NCBI GenBank assembly: GCA_964512045.1
Contig: CAZEJK010000007.1
Span: 1-51,393, forward strand
Length of the DNA stretch: 51,393 nucleotides
Source of the DNA: CAZEJK01 sp964512045
Lineage (GTDB): Bacteria; Acidobacteriota; Thermoanaerobaculia; Thermoanaerobaculales; Sulfomarinibacteraceae
Reading direction: 5' to 3'
The notes beneath the pieces are model-generated. The model had not been told where the DNA came from and ran no database searches. It was given only the letters and a program-made list of their open reading frames with translations. Of the stretch, positions 8,397 to 17,031 are shown piece after piece. The first letter of the stretch is position 1. The number at the start of each line of letters is the position of its first letter. The position numbers and the translations under genes are program-made.

Positions 8397-10256
8397 ATGT
8401 CAGACACGCTGTATGACACAACGCTGTACGCGCGGTTCGCCAGGGACTTGGAGCGGCGGCTCGACGGGCCGAACATCCGCCAGATGCGCCTGCAGGACCT
8501 CAAGGAGCCGGCGTTGCGCACCGGCACGAAGACGACGTTCGGCTCGTGGGGCTGGCGCTCCTTCGTGTCCAGCCGAATCGCCGAGAAGACCGTCGTGCTG
8601 GGGTCGGAGGCGGTGCGCGAGCACCGGATATCCGACACGAAGCGGAAGATCATCCGGGCGGCGCCGGACGAGCTCGACTCGGTGCTGCACCTGATCGAGA
8701 CCTTGCCATTCGTACACCTGCGGCGCCAGATGGGCTCGAACGGCGAGTACAACCCGGTCTGCAACCTGTACATGTCGGTCGCCGATCCGAAGAACCACCG
8801 GTTGGCGTACATGTGGGGTCACACGATGGGTCCGGTGACCGGCAAGCCTGGCCCGGAGTTCACCCTCATCCACATCCCGGAGGAGCACCAGATCCGCCAG
8901 CAGGCGCTGGTCCTGCCCGACCACAACATCACGATCGTGCTCGGCTCGGACTACATGGGCGAGGACAAGAAGGGGTTCCTGCGCAACGGGATGCACGCCG
9001 CGGGCCGGCTCGGGATGCTCGGGCTGCACGCCGGTACCAAGGTGGTGGTGATCCGCGATCCGCGGAGCGGTCAGCTCCGGCGGTACGGGATCTTCCTGTT
9101 CGGGCTGTCCGCTACTGGCAAGAGCACCTGGTCCTGTCATCAGCTCGGGCTGGACTGGAAGCAAGGCGAACGGACCCTGGTGTGTCAGGACGACATCTGC
9201 TTTCTGAAGAAGGATGGCTCTGCGCTGGGCTCCGAGTTCAACTACTTCGTCAAGACCGATGTGGATGCCAAGCTGCAGGAGGCGATGTACAGCTCGTTGG
9301 TGCACTCCAGTGCTCTGTACGAGAATGTGATGATCGGCGCCGACGGCGAGCCGGACTTCCTCGACGAGCATCTGTGCGGCAACGGTCGCGCCGTGATCAT
9401 GCGCAAGCAGCTGAAGATCCGTCACGGGCGCGGACCGTTCTCGATGAAGCCGATCTGGTACGAGAGCCTGAACCTGCCATCGGTGGAGGAGCTCGACGGC
9501 ATAGGGTTCGCGTTCATTACCCGGCGCAACACCATCATGAGCTTTGCACAAAGGCTGACTCCGATGCAGGCCGCCCTCGCGTACCTGTGGGGTGAGTCGA
9601 GCCATAGCTATGCCTCGAACCCGGCCAAGGCCGGGGAGTCGGTCCGGACGGTCGGCACCGATCCGTTCATCATCGGCTCACGCGCGCACAAGGTGAACGA
9701 GTTCTATCGGATCGTCACCGCGCTTGCCGAGCAGTACCCGGAGCGGATGATGTTCTTCCAGTACAACACCGGCGGTATGGGCGAGATCCTCGAGAAGCTG
9801 CCCGATGGCAGCAAGCGGATGGTGCGCAAGACCGAGCGTGTACCGATCCACACCATGGCAGCGATCCAGCGCGGCGACCTGCGCGGCACCAACCAGTACC
9901 GGCCGAGCGTTCTCGGCACGGAGGAGATCGTTGCCACCGAGGGGGCGGATCTCAGCGGCTACCGGCCGGAGGCGTACTACGACCCCGAGCAGATCGATCA
10001 GTACCTGCGCGACCTGGTCGAGGGCCGGCGGCGGTTCACCGAGGAGGTGGCCGAGGAGGGCCTGCTGCCAGAGATCGTGCAGGCGGCCGAGGCATCGTTC
10101 GCCATCGCGCCCACCGCCACCTCGGTGTCCACTGCGACACCGCGGGCCACGAAGCCGGAGCAGGCGCCGCCGCCACCGGACACGACGTCTGCACGGTTGA
10201 CCGACTGGACGCCGAACCGGCGCCTGGTCCGTGACCGCGGCTGGCGGTATGGCTAG
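8397..10256 (+). CDS. Phosphoenolpyruvate carboxykinase (ATP)-like protein
   Basis: 619 aa, longer than the usual ~540 aa ATP-PEPCK. The PEPCK nucleotide site is recognisable: FLFGLSATGKST (Walker A, K242) and LVCQDDICF (D265-D266, kinase-2). FNYFVKTD aligns with the family's FNFEGGCYAKT region, and later GFAFITRRNTI and YNTGGMG resemble the C-terminal part. The canonical N-terminal substrate motif (GRSPKDK) is not evident, so decarboxylation of oxaloacetate to PEP is likely but not proven; a PEPCK-like kinase with another substrate is possible. The C-terminus (about 565-619) is a low-complexity Ala/Thr/Pro tail. An ATG start at 8397 is chosen with GAGGTAGGTGAGG upstream; a GTG at 8391 overlapping the ndk stop (GTGA) is the alternative. 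The 3' end overlaps the methyltransferase gene by 8 bp. Confidence 0.78.
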   Translation: MSDTLYDTTLYARFARDLERRLDGPNIRQMRLQDLKEPALRTGTKTTFGSWGWRSFVSSRIAEKTVVLGSEAVREHRISDTKRKIIRAAPDELDSVLHLIETLPFVHLRRQMGSNGEYNPVCNLYMSVADPKNHRLAYMWGHTMGPVTGKPGPEFTLIHIPEEHQIRQQALVLPDHNITIVLGSDYMGEDKKGFLRNGMHAAGRLGMLGLHAGTKVVVIRDPRSGQLRRYGIFLFGLSATGKSTWSCHQLGLDWKQGERTLVCQDDICFLKKDGSALGSEFNYFVKTDVDAKLQEAMYSSLVHSSALYENVMIGADGEPDFLDEHLCGNGRAVIMRKQLKIRHGRGPFSMKPIWYESLNLPSVEELDGIGFAFITRRNTIMSFAQRLTPMQAALAYLWGESSHSYASNPAKAGESVRTVGTDPFIIGSRAHKVNEFYRIVTALAEQYPERMMFFQYNTGGMGEILEKLPDGSKRMVRKTERVPIHTMAAIQRGDLRGTNQYRPSVLGTEEIVATEGADLSGYRPEAYYDPEQIDQYLRDLVEGRRRFTEEVAEEGLLPEIVQAAEASFAIAPTATSVSTATPRATKPEQAPPPPDTTSARLTDWTPNRRLVRDRGWRYG

Positions 10257-11025
10257 TCGAGACCGATCACAGCTCAGAGTCCTCGGGCGGCACGCCGCGC
10301 GCACCCGCGAGCTCCGGCGGCGAGTCAACGACCGTCGTCCGGGCGAGGTCGTGGTGGACGGCTGGCGGATCCTGCACGACCTGGTGGAGTGGGAGGAGAC
10401 AATCCTCGAGCTGTACCTCGCCAGCTCGGTGGTCGAATCCGCTGACGAACGGGTGGTCGCCGCCGCGTCCGAGGTCCTGGTGCTGGAGGACTCTGTGCTG
10501 GCGCAGATTGCGCCCACACGCCATCCGCAGGGAGCTTTGGCGGTGGTTCGAGAGCCGGTGTGGCCGGAGTGGACGCCTGGAGGCGCCACGGTGCTGCTCG
10601 ACGCTGTCCAGGATCCCGGAAACGTCGGCGCCGTGGTCCGCAGTGCCGCGGCGCTGGGGGCGCAGGCGGTCCTGCTGTCGCCCGGATGCGTCGATCCGTG
10701 GACTGCGGCGGCCGTTCGTGGCTCGGCGGGCGCGGTGTTCCGGCTCCCGGTGCTGCGCCCGGTGGCGGTCGACGAAGCGATCGCAACGGTGAGGGCGGCC
10801 GGCGGCGAGGTCTGGGCCACCGGCGGATACGGGACGCCGATCGGCGAGTGGTGGCCACACGTGCCGCTGCTCGTGCTCTTCGGCAGCGAGGGTGAGGGCT
10901 TGAACGAGCGGTGGCGTGCATCCTCCGACGGCACCGTGTCGATCCCGCTCGAGCGAGGGATTGACTCGCTCAATCTGGCCGTGGCCGCTGGCATCGTGCT
11001 CGAGCGAGCCCGGGCGTGCAGCTAG
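10249..11025 (+). CDS. SpoU/TrmH-family RNA 2'-O-methyltransferase (RlmB-like)
   Basis: About 258 aa. SPOUT methyltransferases of this family use S-adenosylmethionine to methylate a ribose 2'-OH of rRNA or tRNA. An N-terminal substrate-binding domain (about 10-100; VVVDGWRILHDLVE) precedes the SpoU catalytic domain with its three motifs: LDAVQDPGNVGAVVRSA (motif 1), LLVLFGSEGEGLNE (motif 2) and IPLERGIDSLNLAVAAGIVL (motif 3, trefoil knot). Target RNA cannot be deduced; RlmB/TsnR-type 23S rRNA methylation is plausible. The ATG at 10249 is inside the end of the PEPCK-like gene. The stop TAG (11023-11025) overlaps the stop of the convergent hydrolase gene. Confidence 0.85.
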   Translation: MASRDRSQLRVLGRHAARTRELRRRVNDRRPGEVVVDGWRILHDLVEWEETILELYLASSVVESADERVVAAASEVLVLEDSVLAQIAPTRHPQGALAVVREPVWPEWTPGGATVLLDAVQDPGNVGAVVRSAAALGAQAVLLSPGCVDPWTAAAVRGSAGAVFRLPVLRPVAVDEAIATVRAAGGEVWATGGYGTPIGEWWPHVPLLVLFGSEGEGLNERWRASSDGTVSIPLERGIDSLNLAVAAGIVLERARACS

Positions 11026-11603
11026 TCCACCGGCAAGGCTTTGATCAGTGACGAGATCGCGCGGAACTCGTCGGTGCCGGCGCGCTCCAGCAGCTCGAAC
11101 AGGATCGACTCGGTGGTCGTGACCGTGGCGCCCATCGCCGTCAGGCGCCGGAGCGCCGTGTCCCGGTCGCCCGGGCGTCGCGACGCCACCGCGTCATAGG
11201 GAACGTGCACCGCGACTCCGTCGGCGATCAGGTCGGCAGCGGTCTGGAGTACGCACACGTGGGCTTCGATGCCCACGACGATCAGCTGACGAGGAGCGAG
11301 CGCACCGAGGCGGGCGCGGACTGTCGGCTCGCGCAGGCACGAGAAGGTCATCTTCGCGACCAGCGGCTCCGTCAACAGATCGCGGAGCTCGGGCAGCGTG
11401 GCGCCGATCTTCTCCGGGTACTGCTCGGTGGCCACCACCGGCACCGAAAGCTGCCGGCAGGAGGTGAGCAGTGCGGCGATCCGTCCGACGTGTCGCTGGT
11501 CCGCCATCACCCGGTTGATCTTCTCCTGGACGTCCACTAGTAGCAGGGCGCAGTGTGCGCGCTCGAGGAGGAGCGGAGCGACTCCTGGGTTGTGATCGTG
11601 CAT
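11022..11603 (-). CDS. Isochorismatase-family cysteine hydrolase
   Basis: 193 aa. The catalytic triad is visible: D24 in LLLVDVQE, K84 in LVAKMTFSC and C117 in GIEAHVCVLQTA, preceded by ATEQYPEKIG. The protein resembles the YcaC/nicotinamidase-like branch; the substrate is unknown. The ATG at 11603 is chosen because AAAGGAG lies 6 nt upstream; an in-frame upstream ATG at 11627 would add eight residues and place this Shine-Dalgarno inside the gene. It converges on the SpoU methyltransferase gene with overlapping stop codons and is divergent from speA, separated by about 165 bp. Confidence 0.88.
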   Translation of the reverse strand: MHDHNPGVAPLLLERAHCALLLVDVQEKINRVMADQRHVGRIAALLTSCRQLSVPVVATEQYPEKIGATLPELRDLLTEPLVAKMTFSCLREPTVRARLGALAPRQLIVVGIEAHVCVLQTAADLIADGVAVHVPYDAVASRRPGDRDTALRRLTAMGATVTTTESILFELLERAGTDEFRAISSLIKALPVD

Positions 11604-11755
11604 GCGATCTCCTTTCATGCTGCCCATCCGGCGGAGCTTGGATCCCCCGCAAATGGGCTGGTCTCAGACGGGCCGCAACAGGCGTGCCACCCAAAGCCCA
11701 GCTTCCGGTGCGCGTTTCCGGGCCGTTCCCGGTCCCGTGGCGGTGGCTACAGAGA

Positions 11756-11771
11756 TACAATGCCCGCCATG
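11756..11771 (+). promoter_or_regulatory. Candidate leaderless promoter of speA (-10 TACAAT)
   Basis: TACAAT at 11756-11761 is followed after 7 nt by the ATG at 11769, so a normal transcription start would fall on or next to the start codon. No convincing -35 is visible. No Shine-Dalgarno precedes either in-frame ATG (11760, 11769), in keeping with leaderless expression. Confidence 0.4.
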
Positions 11772-13730
11772 AGCGATGCAACACCGCAGCCGTGGTCGAT
11801 CTCCGATGCCGCCGAGCTCTATGGAATCGATTCCTGGGGCCAGGGCTATGTCCAGATCTCTCCGGATGGTCACCTGCTCGTCCGGCCCGACCGTGAGGAG
11901 GAGCGTACCATCGATCTGCTGGAGGTCGTCGAGGGGCTTCGCGAGCGGTCGTTGACGACGCCTGTCTTGCTCCGGTTCCGAGACGTTCTCGCAGATCGGG
12001 TGCGCTCGCTGTACCGTGCGTTCGAGCGCGGAATCGCCGAGGCAGGGTTTCGCGGATCGTACATGTGCGTGTACCCGATCAAGGTCAACCAGCAGCGCCA
12101 GGTGGTGGAGGATCTGCTGGCGGTGGGTTCCGCGTACGGGTTCGGCCTGGAGGCGGGATCCAAGCCGGAGCTTCTGGCAGCTCTCGGTGTGACGGCGCGA
12201 GCACAGACGCCGATTGTGTGCAACGGTTTCAAAGACAGCGAGTTCATCGAGACCGTGGTCCTTGCGGCGAAGCTCGGCCGACAGATCATTCCGATTGTCG
12301 AGAAGTTCTCCGAGCTCGAGCTGATCGTCAAGCATGCGCAGCGCTACGATGTCCGGCCGACGATCGGTGTGCGCGTCAAGCTCTCTGCGCACGGGGCTGG
12401 CAGGTGGTACGACTCCGGTGGGCTGCGCTCCAAGTTCGGGCTGTACGTCTCCGAGGTACTGCGAGCGTTCGAGTACCTGAAGGAGCGGGAGATGGCGGAG
12501 TGCTTGCAGCTGCTCCACTGCCACATCGGCTCGCAGGTGTCGGATATCCGCCGCGTCAAGGTGGCGATCAACGAGCTCGCACACATCTATGCCGAGCTGA
12601 GCCGGCTCGGGGCCGGGATGCGCTATCTCGACCTGGGCGGAGGTCTTGGTGTGGACTACGACGGGAGCCAGTCGAAGAGTGACTCGTCGGTCAACTACAC
12701 CCTCGAGGAGTATGCCACAGACGTGGTGTATCGGATCACCAACGTTTGTGATGACGCCGAGGTTCCCCACCCGACGATCATCACCGAGTCGGGCCGCGCT
12801 CTCACGGCGTACCACAGCGTCATGGTGTTCGATGTGGTCGGAACCACCAGCTTCGATGCGTTGCAGGTTCCTCCCACGATCGAGGAGGCGGCGGGAGACA
12901 CCGATCCCAACGAGCTGCCGCAGCCCCTGTGGGACCTGTACGAGGCGTACCACGCACTTGGTAGCGGCCGCGTTGAGGAGACCTACCACGATGCCGTCCA
13001 GGCGCACGAGGAGGCGATGAACCTGTTCAGCCTCGGCTACATGCCGTTGGCATGGCGGGCGCTGGCCGAGCAGCTGTACTGGGTGATCTGTACCCATGTC
13101 CTGCAGGCATCGCGGCAGATGGAGGAGCCGCCCGAGGAGCTGGAGAGCCTCGCCAAGCAGCTTTCCGACATCTGCTTCGTCAACCTGTCGATCTTCCAGT
13201 CGCTGCCGGACGCATGGGCGATCGACCAGCTGTTCCCGGTGGTTCCGATTCAACGGCTCGACGAGGAGCCCGGACGAGAGGCGATTCTGGCCGACATTAC
13301 CTGTGACTCCGAGGGGAAGCTGGACCGCTTCGTCGGCGGCAGCGCCGGGCCGCGTGGAACCTTGCCAGTGCACAAGCTGCGCGAGGGCGAGCGCTACTAC
13401 ATGGCGGCCTTCCTGGTCGGCGCGTACCAGGAGATCCTCGGCGATCTGCATAACCTGTTCGGCGACACGCACGTCGTGCACCTCGGCTTCGACGAGGAGG
13501 GCCGGTGGGCGATCGAGGAGGTGGTCGCCGGCGATACGGTTCGCGAGGTGCTTTCCTATGTGCAGTACGATACTCGACACCTGCACGAGCGGCTGCGGAG
13601 CGCCGTCGAGGCGGCGATGCGGGCCAAGCACCTGACCGTGGCGGAGGGCCGGCAGCTGCTGGCGTTCTACAGGTCGGGGTTGACCGGGTACACGTACCTC
13701 GAGGAGGAGGGGAGCGAAGGTGTCGACTGA
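11769..13730 (+). CDS. speA: Biosynthetic arginine decarboxylase
   Basis: 653 aa, close to E. coli SpeA (658). PLP-dependent fold III decarboxylase converting arginine to agmatine, the first step of a polyamine route. Visible: the N-terminal WSISDAAELYGIDSWGQGY, the PLP lysine K105 in YPIKVNQQRQVVEDLL, GLEAGSKPEL, CHIGSQV, DLGGGLGVDYDGS, and the C-terminal substrate-site ADITCDSEGK with its catalytic cysteine. Starts at 11769 or 11760 (three residues longer) are both possible; the -10-like TACAAT just before favours 11769. A much longer upstream frame to 11553 runs antisense over the hydrolase gene and adds no SpeA sequence. The 3' end overlaps the next gene by 11 bp. Confidence 0.95.
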   Translation: MSDATPQPWSISDAAELYGIDSWGQGYVQISPDGHLLVRPDREEERTIDLLEVVEGLRERSLTTPVLLRFRDVLADRVRSLYRAFERGIAEAGFRGSYMCVYPIKVNQQRQVVEDLLAVGSAYGFGLEAGSKPELLAALGVTARAQTPIVCNGFKDSEFIETVVLAAKLGRQIIPIVEKFSELELIVKHAQRYDVRPTIGVRVKLSAHGAGRWYDSGGLRSKFGLYVSEVLRAFEYLKEREMAECLQLLHCHIGSQVSDIRRVKVAINELAHIYAELSRLGAGMRYLDLGGGLGVDYDGSQSKSDSSVNYTLEEYATDVVYRITNVCDDAEVPHPTIITESGRALTAYHSVMVFDVVGTTSFDALQVPPTIEEAAGDTDPNELPQPLWDLYEAYHALGSGRVEETYHDAVQAHEEAMNLFSLGYMPLAWRALAEQLYWVICTHVLQASRQMEEPPEELESLAKQLSDICFVNLSIFQSLPDAWAIDQLFPVVPIQRLDEEPGREAILADITCDSEGKLDRFVGGSAGPRGTLPVHKLREGERYYMAAFLVGAYQEILGDLHNLFGDTHVVHLGFDEEGRWAIEEVVAGDTVREVLSYVQYDTRHLHERLRSAVEAAMRAKHLTVAEGRQLLAFYRSGLTGYTYLEEEGSEGVD

Positions 13731-14292
13731 CGCGCCAGACCGGAGTGACCACAGGGCGGATCAGGACCAGGGTCAGGATCAACCGGGACCACAGCCGGAG
13801 CCGGCGGTTGATGCGCAGGGATCTCACACCGGCTCGCAGCATGGGGCGTCGCCGCTGACTGGCGAGGCGCAGCTGCCCGAACGGATGACGCCGTTCACGG
13901 CCGATCGTCCCCGCCGGCGGGATCCGGAGGCGCGACTGCGTGTGGCGGCGGTCGGATGTTTGCTGGCAGCCGGTGCTCTGATCCTGGCGCTGAGCGCGAG
14001 CCAGGCGCTGTTCAGCCGATGGGTGTCGTCGACCGTGCTGCAAACCCGGAAGGCCGTCGAGACCCGGCTGCCGCCATACGAGCGGCGTGAGGTGGCCGAT
14101 CGGCTCGATCGGTTCTTTGCGACGCTGCCCACGCGCGAGGACCGCGATGAGCTCACCGGGCAGTTCATGCGGATGGCGCAGGAGATGCTCAACGACGGCC
14201 ATGTCTCGCACGAGGAGGCGGACAAGCTGGTGGCGTGGCTCGGGGAGGTCCAGCTGGAGAAGCCGCCGTCAGCAGAGGAGAGCGGCCGGTGA
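13720..14292 (+). CDS. Single-pass membrane protein of unknown function
   Basis: 190 aa, not recognised. The first ~70 residues are Asp/Gln/Pro-rich and probably disordered. A basic patch (RPRRR) precedes one hydrophobic helix (about 74-95), and the remainder (about 96-190) is predicted helical and charged, with the look of a small cytoplasmic or periplasmic regulatory domain (KAVETRLPPYERREVADRLDRFF). The GTG start lies in the last codons of speA behind a GAGGAGGGG Shine-Dalgarno. Its stop overlaps the uvrB GTG (GTGA), so it is co-transcribed with speA and uvrB. Codon use matches the neighbours. Confidence 0.7.
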   Translation: MSTDAPDRSDHRADQDQGQDQPGPQPEPAVDAQGSHTGSQHGASPLTGEAQLPERMTPFTADRPRRRDPEARLRVAAVGCLLAAGALILALSASQALFSRWVSSTVLQTRKAVETRLPPYERREVADRLDRFFATLPTREDRDELTGQFMRMAQEMLNDGHVSHEEADKLVAWLGEVQLEKPPSAEESGR

Positions 14293-16295
14293 GTGAGGGG
14301 TTCCGCCTCGAGGCGCCGTTCGAGCCCGCCGGCGACCAGGTGGACGCGATCGAACGTCTGGTCACCGGGGTCAACGACGGCGAGGCGTTCCAGACGCTGC
14401 TCGGGGTGACCGGCTCCGGCAAGACCTACACCATGGCCGAGCTGATCGCACGCACGGGCCGACCGACCCTGGTGCTCTCCCACAACAAGACGCTGGCGGC
14501 GCAGCTGTACCAGGAGTTCCGAGCGTTCTTCCCGGACAACGCCGTCGAGTACTTCGTCTCCTACTACGACTACTACCAGCCCGAGGCGTACGTCCCCTCC
14601 TCGGATACCTACATCGAGAAGGAGACCTCGATCAACGAGGAGATCGATCGGCTGCGGCTGTCCGCAACCCGTTCACTGTTCGAGCGTCGGGATGTGATCA
14701 TCATTGCCTCGGTGAGCTGCATCTATGGCCTCGGCTCGCCAGAGGCGTACTTCGGGATGCTGCAGCTGTTCGAGCGCGGGGTAGAGGAGCCGCTCGAGGA
14801 CGTGCTCCGCCAGCTCGCCAAGATGCAGTACCAGCGTACCCACTTCGACCTGGCGCCGGGGGTGTTCCGGCTGCGCGGGGACGTGCTGGAGATCTATCCT
14901 CCGTACGATGACAGCGCCGTGCGGATCTCGTTCTGGGGAGACGAGGTGGAGCGGATCGAGCGGATCGATTCCCTGCGGGGCGCCGTCCTCGAGACGCTGG
15001 ACCGTGTGCCGATCTACCCACGCAGCCACTACGTCACTCCGAAGGAGCGGCTCGAGACCGCGCTGGTGGCGATCCGGAGCGAGCTCGATCAGCGCCTGGC
15101 GGAGCTGAAGGCCGCGGGCAAGCTCCTGGAGGCGCAGCGGCTCGCGCAGCGAACCCAGTTCGATCTCGAGATGCTCCAGGAGCTCGGCTACTGCCAGGGG
15201 ATCGAGAACTACTCGCGGCATCTCACAGGGCGACAGGAGGGCGAGCCCCCGCCGACACTGCTCGACTACTTTCCGCGCGACTGGCTCTGTCTGATCGACG
15301 AGTCCCACGTGACCGTTCCGCAGATCGGAGGCATGTTCCACGGCGATCGTTCGCGCAAGCAGACGCTGGTCGACTATGGCTTCCGGCTTCCATCGGCGCG
15401 GGACAACCGGCCGCTGACCTTCGAGGAGTTCGAGAACCGCCTCCACCAGGTGGTGTTCGTGTCCGCCACGCCGGCGTCCTACGAGCTCGAGCAGTGCGGC
15501 GGCGTGGTGGTCGAGCAGCTCATCCGCCCGACCGGTCTGCTCGATCCCGTGGTCGAGATCCGGCCTGCAGCCCATCAGGTGGACGATCTGGTCGGTGAGG
15601 TGCGGGGGGTGGTGGACGCGGGCCACCGCGTCCTCATCACTACCATGACCAAGCGGATGGCGGAGGATCTGACCGAGTATCTGGGCGAGCTCGGGTTGAA
15701 GGTGCGGTACCTGCACTCGGAGATCGATACCCTGGAGCGGACTGCCATCATCGCGGACCTGCGCCGCGGCGAGTTCGATGTTCTTGTTGGAATCAACCTG
15801 CTCCGGGAAGGTCTGGATCTGCCAGAGGTGGCGCTGGTGGCGATCCTGGACGCCGACAACGAGGGGTTTCTCCGTTCGGAGACCGCATTGATTCAGACCA
15901 TCGGGCGAGCGGCGCGCAACCTGGACGGTCGTACTGTGCTGTATGCGGACCGCGAGACCGGCTCCATCCGCCGGGCGGTGGCGGAGACAGAGCGGCGCCG
16001 GGCGATCCAGCAGGCGTACAACGCCGAGCATGGCATCGAGCCACGATCGATCGTCAAGGACGTGGCCAACCCGCTGGTGGCGATGGCGAACCTCGACTAC
16101 TACGAGCCGTTCGGACGGCCGGACTCCGCCCTGGCCGCCGAGGCCGTACCGGAGGATGCACAGTCGCTGCATGCCCTGATCTCGGAGCTGGAGCGGCGGA
16201 TGCGGGAGGCCGCACGGCAGCTCGAGTTCGAAGAAGCGGCAAGGCTGCGCGACCGCGTCAAGGAGCTGCGTGCCCGGCAGGTGTACAAGAGCTAG
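14289..16295 (+). CDS. uvrB: Excinuclease ABC subunit B
   Basis: 668 aa. DNA damage verification subunit of UvrABC nucleotide excision repair, loading onto DNA with UvrA and recruiting UvrC. Helicase-like motifs are in place: Walker A GVTGSGKT (39-46), the beta-hairpin region SYYDYYQPEAYVP, IDESHVTVPQ (Walker B region), VFVSATPASYE, GINLLREGLDLPEVALVAILDADNEGFLR and QTIGRAARN. The C-terminal UVR motif (about 630-665) carries the coiled-coil UvrC/UvrA contact. The GTG at 14289 overlaps the previous stop and fits the family N-terminus (GFRLEAPFEPAGDQ). No terminator is evident after the stop. Confidence 0.97.
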   Translation: MSEGFRLEAPFEPAGDQVDAIERLVTGVNDGEAFQTLLGVTGSGKTYTMAELIARTGRPTLVLSHNKTLAAQLYQEFRAFFPDNAVEYFVSYYDYYQPEAYVPSSDTYIEKETSINEEIDRLRLSATRSLFERRDVIIIASVSCIYGLGSPEAYFGMLQLFERGVEEPLEDVLRQLAKMQYQRTHFDLAPGVFRLRGDVLEIYPPYDDSAVRISFWGDEVERIERIDSLRGAVLETLDRVPIYPRSHYVTPKERLETALVAIRSELDQRLAELKAAGKLLEAQRLAQRTQFDLEMLQELGYCQGIENYSRHLTGRQEGEPPPTLLDYFPRDWLCLIDESHVTVPQIGGMFHGDRSRKQTLVDYGFRLPSARDNRPLTFEEFENRLHQVVFVSATPASYELEQCGGVVVEQLIRPTGLLDPVVEIRPAAHQVDDLVGEVRGVVDAGHRVLITTMTKRMAEDLTEYLGELGLKVRYLHSEIDTLERTAIIADLRRGEFDVLVGINLLREGLDLPEVALVAILDADNEGFLRSETALIQTIGRAARNLDGRTVLYADRETGSIRRAVAETERRRAIQQAYNAEHGIEPRSIVKDVANPLVAMANLDYYEPFGRPDSALAAEAVPEDAQSLHALISELERRMREAARQLEFEEAARLRDRVKELRARQVYKS

Positions 16296-16445
16296 CGCAC
16301 GTCGGGCCGAAGGCGCGTGGCAAGTGTGCAGGGACGGGGAGCCGCTTCCACTCGCGTCGTGCTGGTGCCGAGGCGCTCAGGCGTTCGGATTGACAGCCGG
16401 AGCCTCTACCGCTTCGCCCGATCGCAGTGGGCGGTGACGTTCCCT

Positions 16446-16886
16446 TCAGAACTTCACGGCGTAGCGCTCGCCCGAACCATCCATGCAGCTCCCGGTTCCA
16501 CTGGGACGGAGGCCGCGCCGGATCGAGAGCACGCACTCGAGGACGGTGTCGGTGTCGCCGCGGAGGGTGACCGCCACCTTGCGGCTCGAGTTGCCGACGG
16601 TCAGCGGAGCCGGCTGCGGCTCGAAGCTTCCGACGCCTCCGGTGTCCGGCGGGCCACCGGTGGGCATGGCAGACGGCTCGAGGGGGACGATCCGGCCGCG
16701 CAACGCCTCGCCGGTGCGGGGGTGCACGCCGTGAACGGTACCCGCCTGTCCGTCGAGGATGACAGTCAGCCGCGTCGGCTCGCCGTCGGGGAGCAGGCGA
16801 ATGGTTCCCTCTCGGGTAACCGTGCATCCGGTGAGGGCCAGCATGGTGACCGCCACCAGGACGATGAGAGCAGCAGGACCACGCAT
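16446..16886 (-). CDS. Small lipoprotein of unknown function
   Basis: 146 aa. A signal peptide ends in a lipobox (LALTGC, lipidated C21), so the mature protein should be membrane-anchored. The mature part is beta-rich with no family I recognise; it contains a Pro/Gly-rich stretch (MPTGGPPDTGGVGSFEPQPAP). Several lines look like a small beta sandwich (TRLTVILDGQAGTVHGVHPR, KVAVTLRGDTDTVLECVLSI). GGAGGTG lies 5-6 nt before the ATG. It sits downstream of the EF-G-like gene on the same strand but after that gene's terminator, so it is probably a separate unit. The 150 bp between it and the uvrB stop hold nothing I can identify. Confidence 0.75.
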   Translation of the reverse strand: MRGPAALIVLVAVTMLALTGCTVTREGTIRLLPDGEPTRLTVILDGQAGTVHGVHPRTGEALRGRIVPLEPSAMPTGGPPDTGGVGSFEPQPAPLTVGNSSRKVAVTLRGDTDTVLECVLSIRRGLRPSGTGSCMDGSGERYAVKF

Positions 16887-16968
16887 GCGACACCTCCATC
16901 ATCATTCAACCGGTTTGACCCGGCAGGTCATCCCGCCTGCACGACTCCGGGTTTGCGGGACAGACACG

Positions 16969-16994
16969 AAAAGGGGCCCGGACGAGCCGGGCCC
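16969..16994 (-). terminator. Intrinsic terminator of the EF-G-like gene
   Basis: A perfect 8-bp GC stem (GGGCCCGG at 16974-16981 with CCGGGCCC at 16987-16994, loop ACGAG) is followed on the minus strand by CTTTTC. It lies about 38 bp past the stop of the EF-G-like gene. Confidence 0.8.
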
Positions 16995-17031
16995 GAAGTA
17001 CGGAGCGGATCGATTCCAGACGACGCTGGAG

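Noticed and set aside
11553..11759. 69-codon upstream extension of speA
   Set aside because: Overlaps the divergent hydrolase start, contains no SpeA homology and precedes the likely leaderless promoter.
11664..13631. 655-codon reverse ORF opposite speA
   Set aside because: Antisense shadow of speA; composition is His/Arg/Leu-rich without motifs or start signals.
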